The translations under genes and the position numbers were made by a program. From positions 1 through 7,921 of the forward strand of contig PMFY01000157.1 of NCBI GenBank assembly GCA_003157945.1: a stretch of 7,921 bases of DNA. Direction: 5' to 3'. The stretch is from Acidimicrobiaceae bacterium. Lineage in GTDB: Bacteria > Actinomycetota > Acidimicrobiia > Acidimicrobiales > RAAP-2. This document shows, one piece after another, positions 5,779 through 7,921 of the stretch (the first letter of the stretch is position 1; each line of letters opens with the position of its first letter). The notes below the pieces were generated by a model. The model searched no databases, was not told the DNA's origin, and worked only from the letters and a program-made list of their open reading frames with translations.

Positions 5779-6969
5779 GGACCCGGTCGTGATCGGTGCC
5801 GGCCCCACGAGGACGAGTCCACCCACTCCGGACGGCACGATGCCGACCGCGTAGCACCTCGTGGGCGAAGGGCACGCCACACCCTGGAGAAAGCCGACCC
5901 CGGAGGGCACGGGTTCATCGATCCAGTCCGCCCCGGCATCGTCCGTGGCCAGGATGTCACCCTGATAGCTGCTGGTCTCACCCACGACGAAGCAGGTCGA
6001 CGACGACGGGCAGGCGACAGCCGTGGGAAAGGCACTCCCGGACGGCGTGGCGTGGCTCAACCAGGGCTTGCCGCCGGTCGTCGTCGTCAGGATGATCCCG
6101 GTCAGGGAAGCGGTCGTGCCAGGCGCGAAGCAGTTTGTCGCCGACGTGCAGGCGATCCCGGCGAAGCTCAGGATCCCAGGGGGGATCTTCTGGCGGCGCC
6201 AGCTGACCCCGGCGTCGGTGGTGGCGACGATCTCGCCGTGGTACGGGCCGGTGGTCCCGACGACGAAGCATTCCGTCGTGGACGGGCAGGCCACAGCGGC
6301 CGGAAAGAAGCTCGTGTTGGGGACCGGCTGGGTGGTCCAGTCGGCGCCGGAGTCCGTGGTGGCGACGATGGTGCCGAAGCCCTGACGGTCGAAACCCGCG
6401 GCGAAGCAGGTCGTGGTCGACGGGCAGGCGATGCCGTAGAGATCCGCGGTTCCGGCCGGGAGTGACTGGGCGATCCACGTGGTGCCTCGATCGACTGTCG
6501 CCACGACGGTGCCCTGCGTCGGGCTGATGTAGCCGACGGCGAAACAGTGGGTAGCCGATGGGCACGCCATCGCGTTGAGGCCCCCGGTCCCCGCCGGCAC
6601 GGCCCAGGCGGTCCAGGCTCTTCCCGAGTCCCCGGTGCCGACGATGTCCGCGGCACTCGCACCGTTGTCCCCCGTGGCGAAGCACCTCCGGGTGGAGGTG
6701 CAGGCGATCGCCGTGCTGCTGGGTACAACGGGATACGACGGGCTCCGGACCCAGTGCCCTCCGACCCCGGAGGCATCCCCCGTGCCCGCCGAGGTGGGCA
6801 CCGGGACCCGCACGTCTCCCGAGGAGGCCCGATCCGCGGCGCCGGAGGTCGTGGTGGGCGCAGCCGACAGGGCGGATGCCGCCGCGATCACCGCCACCGC
6901 GACCACACGAGGGAGGAGCGCCCGGCGACGTCGCCCCACGGCATCCGCCACGATCCGTACCACCGCCAT
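5773..6969 (-). CDS. Secreted BNR/Ycf48-like seven-bladed propeller with Cys-pair repeats
   Basis: The 398-residue product begins with an arginine-rich n-region, a hydrophobic core (V-V-A-V-A-V-I-A-A-A, about 22-31) and an A-L-S-A-A cleavage region near residue 37. A low-complexity linker runs to about 72. Seven repeats follow at exactly 46-residue spacing (starts 88, 134, 180, 226, 272, 318, 364). Each has I/V/M-A-C-P/T-S-x-x-x-C-F/Y-A/V-x-G, then G-x-I-x-A-T-T-D-x-G-x-x-W. This is the pattern of sialidase-type/BNR and photosystem II stability factor (Ycf48/HCF136)-like proteins, which are common in high-GC Gram-positives; a photosynthetic role is not implied. Fourteen cysteines, one pair per blade (for example C90/C96, C366/C372), fit disulfides in an exported protein. 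GGGAGG (6971-6976) lies 1 nt before the ATG but 7 nt before the GTG third codon (6963), so the true start may be two codons in. It follows the protease gene closely. Confidence 0.88.
   Translation of the reverse strand: MAVVRIVADAVGRRRRALLPRVVAVAVIAAASALSAAPTTTSGAADRASSGDVRVPVPTSAGTGDASGVGGHWVRSPSYPVVPSSTAIACTSTRRCFATGDNGASAADIVGTGDSGRAWTAWAVPAGTGGLNAMACPSATHCFAVGYISPTQGTVVATVDRGTTWIAQSLPAGTADLYGIACPSTTTCFAAGFDRQGFGTIVATTDSGADWTTQPVPNTSFFPAAVACPSTTECFVVGTTGPYHGEIVATTDAGVSWRRQKIPPGILSFAGIACTSATNCFAPGTTASLTGIILTTTTGGKPWLSHATPSGSAFPTAVACPSSSTCFVVGETSSYQGDILATDDAGADWIDEPVPSGVGFLQGVACPSPTRCYAVGIVPSGVGGLVLVGPAPITTGSS
5842..6708 (-). repeat. Seven 46-residue BNR-like blades, each with a Cys pair
   Basis: All six spacings between repeat starts are exactly 46 residues (138 bp), with no insertion or deletion. 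The seven-for-seven C-P/T-S-x-x-x-C pairing is visible in translation. Confidence 0.85.
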
Positions 6970-6978
6970 GCCTCCCTA
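6970..6978 (-). promoter_or_regulatory. Ribosome site overlapping the upstream gene's stop (TAGGGAGGC)
   Basis: On the minus strand the protease stop TAG (6978-6976) runs straight into GGAGG, followed by C and the ATG at 6969. This fits terminating ribosomes re-initiating on the propeller gene. The 1-nt gap to the ATG is too short, whereas GTG at 6963 is 7 nt away, so the latter may be the working start. Confidence 0.6.
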
Positions 6979-7921
6979 CGCTCCGGATCCGAGGTAGAGA
7001 GTGCCGGATCGGTAGTCGAGGACGAACGATCCCAGGCTGCTCAAGGTGTCAGAGCCGATCAGGCCCTCGGCGCCGGGGGAGGAGGTGGCGGCCAGGGCGG
7101 TGACGATCGGACCGGGAGCCAGGGGGATCGAGCCGATCGACCAATGACCGCTGGAGGCCATCGGAGCGCTGGTGGTACAACCGAACGAGGTCACGGACCG
7201 GACGGGTCCCGTTCCCGTGAGGCCGAGGCCGGCCGCCAGCGTGGCGGTGGTCTCCGACATCAGGGCCCCCGAGGCGACGTCGAACGGGTAGGGGCCGCGG
7301 ACTCCGAACGACACTTGGGCGACGACGGAGGTGCCGGAGGCGGACGTACGGACGTCGACGGGGATCGGGCTGCCCGACCCGACGCCGACGAGGTCCGAGG
7401 GGCCCGGGTCAGCGGTGTTACCCGCCACGGACATGCCCGGCGGCAGCGCGGGCCCTTCGGGGCCGTCCAAGGTGAGAATGCGCGCCACGTAGTCGACCCG
7501 GATGGCGCCGAAACGACCCAGGACGTCGGACCCGAGCAGACCCATGGGCTGTCCGGCCAGGCCGAAGCCGGGCAGTCTGATGACCGGCACCGACTGGGCG
7601 GTCAGAGGAGTGGAGCCCAACGACCACCGCGGCACCGCGACATGGAGCTGCACCGTTGCGCATCCCGGCTGGTGGAGGATCTCCGGTGGTGCATCCGCTC
7701 CGAGTCGGACGTAGTCCAGGAGGTGCGTGTCGAAGAGGGTCGTCGATGCACCGGTGTCCAGGACGAACGGGAAGGGGCCGCGGCCGTCGACACAGACGGC
7801 GACGAGGACCCGAATGGCTCCGTCGAGGTGCTGCACTTCCAGGTCGACGCGGTCCGGCGACGGAACCTGGGCGGCGGATCCCCCGCACGTGTCACCGGCG
7901 GGGAGGAGCGACGGGATCGTC
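6976..7921 (-). CDS. Retropepsin-like aspartic protease with duplicated lobe, 5' end outside window
   Basis: The frame is open from the right edge to TAG 6976-6978, giving at least 314 residues, so the start lies beyond position 7921. Counting from the internal GTG at 7836, the first lobe has P-F-P-F-V-L-D-T-G-A-S (21-31, catalytic Asp27) and G-L-L-G-S-D-V-L-G-R-F (99-109). The second lobe repeats the plan with P-Y-P-F-D-V-A-S-G-A-L (182-192) and G-L-I-G-S-D-T-L-S-S-L (258-268), but the catalytic Asp position is Ala188. This is the retropepsin/pepsin-like fold with an internal duplication. Pepsins use one Asp from each lobe and retropepsins dimerise, so a one-Asp protein would need to dimerise, use another residue or be inactive. 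The 28 visible residues upstream are polar, with a Cys (T-C-G-G), and may follow an unseen signal peptide. It is co-oriented with the BNR gene, 6 nt away. Confidence 0.85.
   Translation of the reverse strand, partial: TIPSLLPAGDTCGGSAAQVPSPDRVDLEVQHLDGAIRVLVAVCVDGRGPFPFVLDTGASTTLFDTHLLDYVRLGADAPPEILHQPGCATVQLHVAVPRWSLGSTPLTAQSVPVIRLPGFGLAGQPMGLLGSDVLGRFGAIRVDYVARILTLDGPEGPALPPGMSVAGNTADPGPSDLVGVGSGSPIPVDVRTSASGTSVVAQVSFGVRGPYPFDVASGALMSETTATLAAGLGLTGTGPVRSVTSFGCTTSAPMASSGHWSIGSIPLAPGPIVTALAATSSPGAEGLIGSDTLSSLGSFVLDYRSGTLYLGSGA

Noticed and set aside
4957..6708. Regular spacing of similar sequence blocks, considered as a CRISPR or DNA tandem array
   Set aside because: The periodicity (about 120 bp and exactly 138 bp) is in-frame protein repeats with conserved residues and variable codons, not identical repeats with unique spacers.
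7834..7836. GTG 7836 as start of the aspartic protease gene
   Set aside because: The frame continues open to the right edge with protein-like codons, and starting here would give no export signal and begin only 26 residues before the catalytic Asp. The true start is probably outside the window.

Overview
The window is high-GC DNA with strong G/C preference at third codon positions, GTG starts and Shine-Dalgarno sites. The secreted proteins carry Tat or Sec signals and Cys-Pro-Ser...Cys beta-propeller repeats. This combination suggests a high-GC Gram-positive organism, most likely Actinomycetota and possibly an Acidimicrobiia-like lineage. That placement is an inference from style and gene families, because no rRNA or marker gene is present.

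Layout: (1) Positions 1-59 look like the last codons of a plus-strand gene that starts outside the window. (2) Positions 60-539 have no convincing gene. (3) 540-1388 (+) encodes a DUF899 thioredoxin-like protein with a CEGC motif, followed by a 9-bp perfect hairpin. (4) 1389-1887 is a poorly coding gap with a possible gene remnant on the minus strand. (5) 1888-2466 (-) encodes a small Tat-type lipoprotein with a fourfold glycine-rich motif. (6) 2467-2801 is a divergent intergenic region with a 16-bp dyad. (7) 2802-4427 (+) encodes a secreted seven-repeat RCC1 propeller with a C-terminal Ig-like domain. (8) 4561-5778 (+) encodes a secreted seven-repeat YVTN/YncE-like propeller. (9) 5773-6969 (-) encodes a secreted seven-repeat BNR/Ycf48-like propeller, whose 3' end overlaps the previous gene tail to tail by 6 bp. 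(10) 6976-7921 (-) is a 5'-truncated gene for a duplicated-lobe aspartic (retropepsin-like) protease, 6 nt upstream of the BNR gene and probably translationally coupled to it.

The most striking property is the run of three neighbouring genes for exported beta-propellers, each from a different sequence family and each with exactly seven repeats, next to a predicted aspartic protease. Paired cysteines in the RCC1 protein (three pairs, each in a blade insertion) and in the BNR protein (one pair in every blade) fit disulfide-stabilised extracellular folds. The sequence shows no enzymatic role for the propellers. A surface or secreted binding or scaffold role is only an inference. No RNA gene, CRISPR array, insertion sequence or phage gene was seen.
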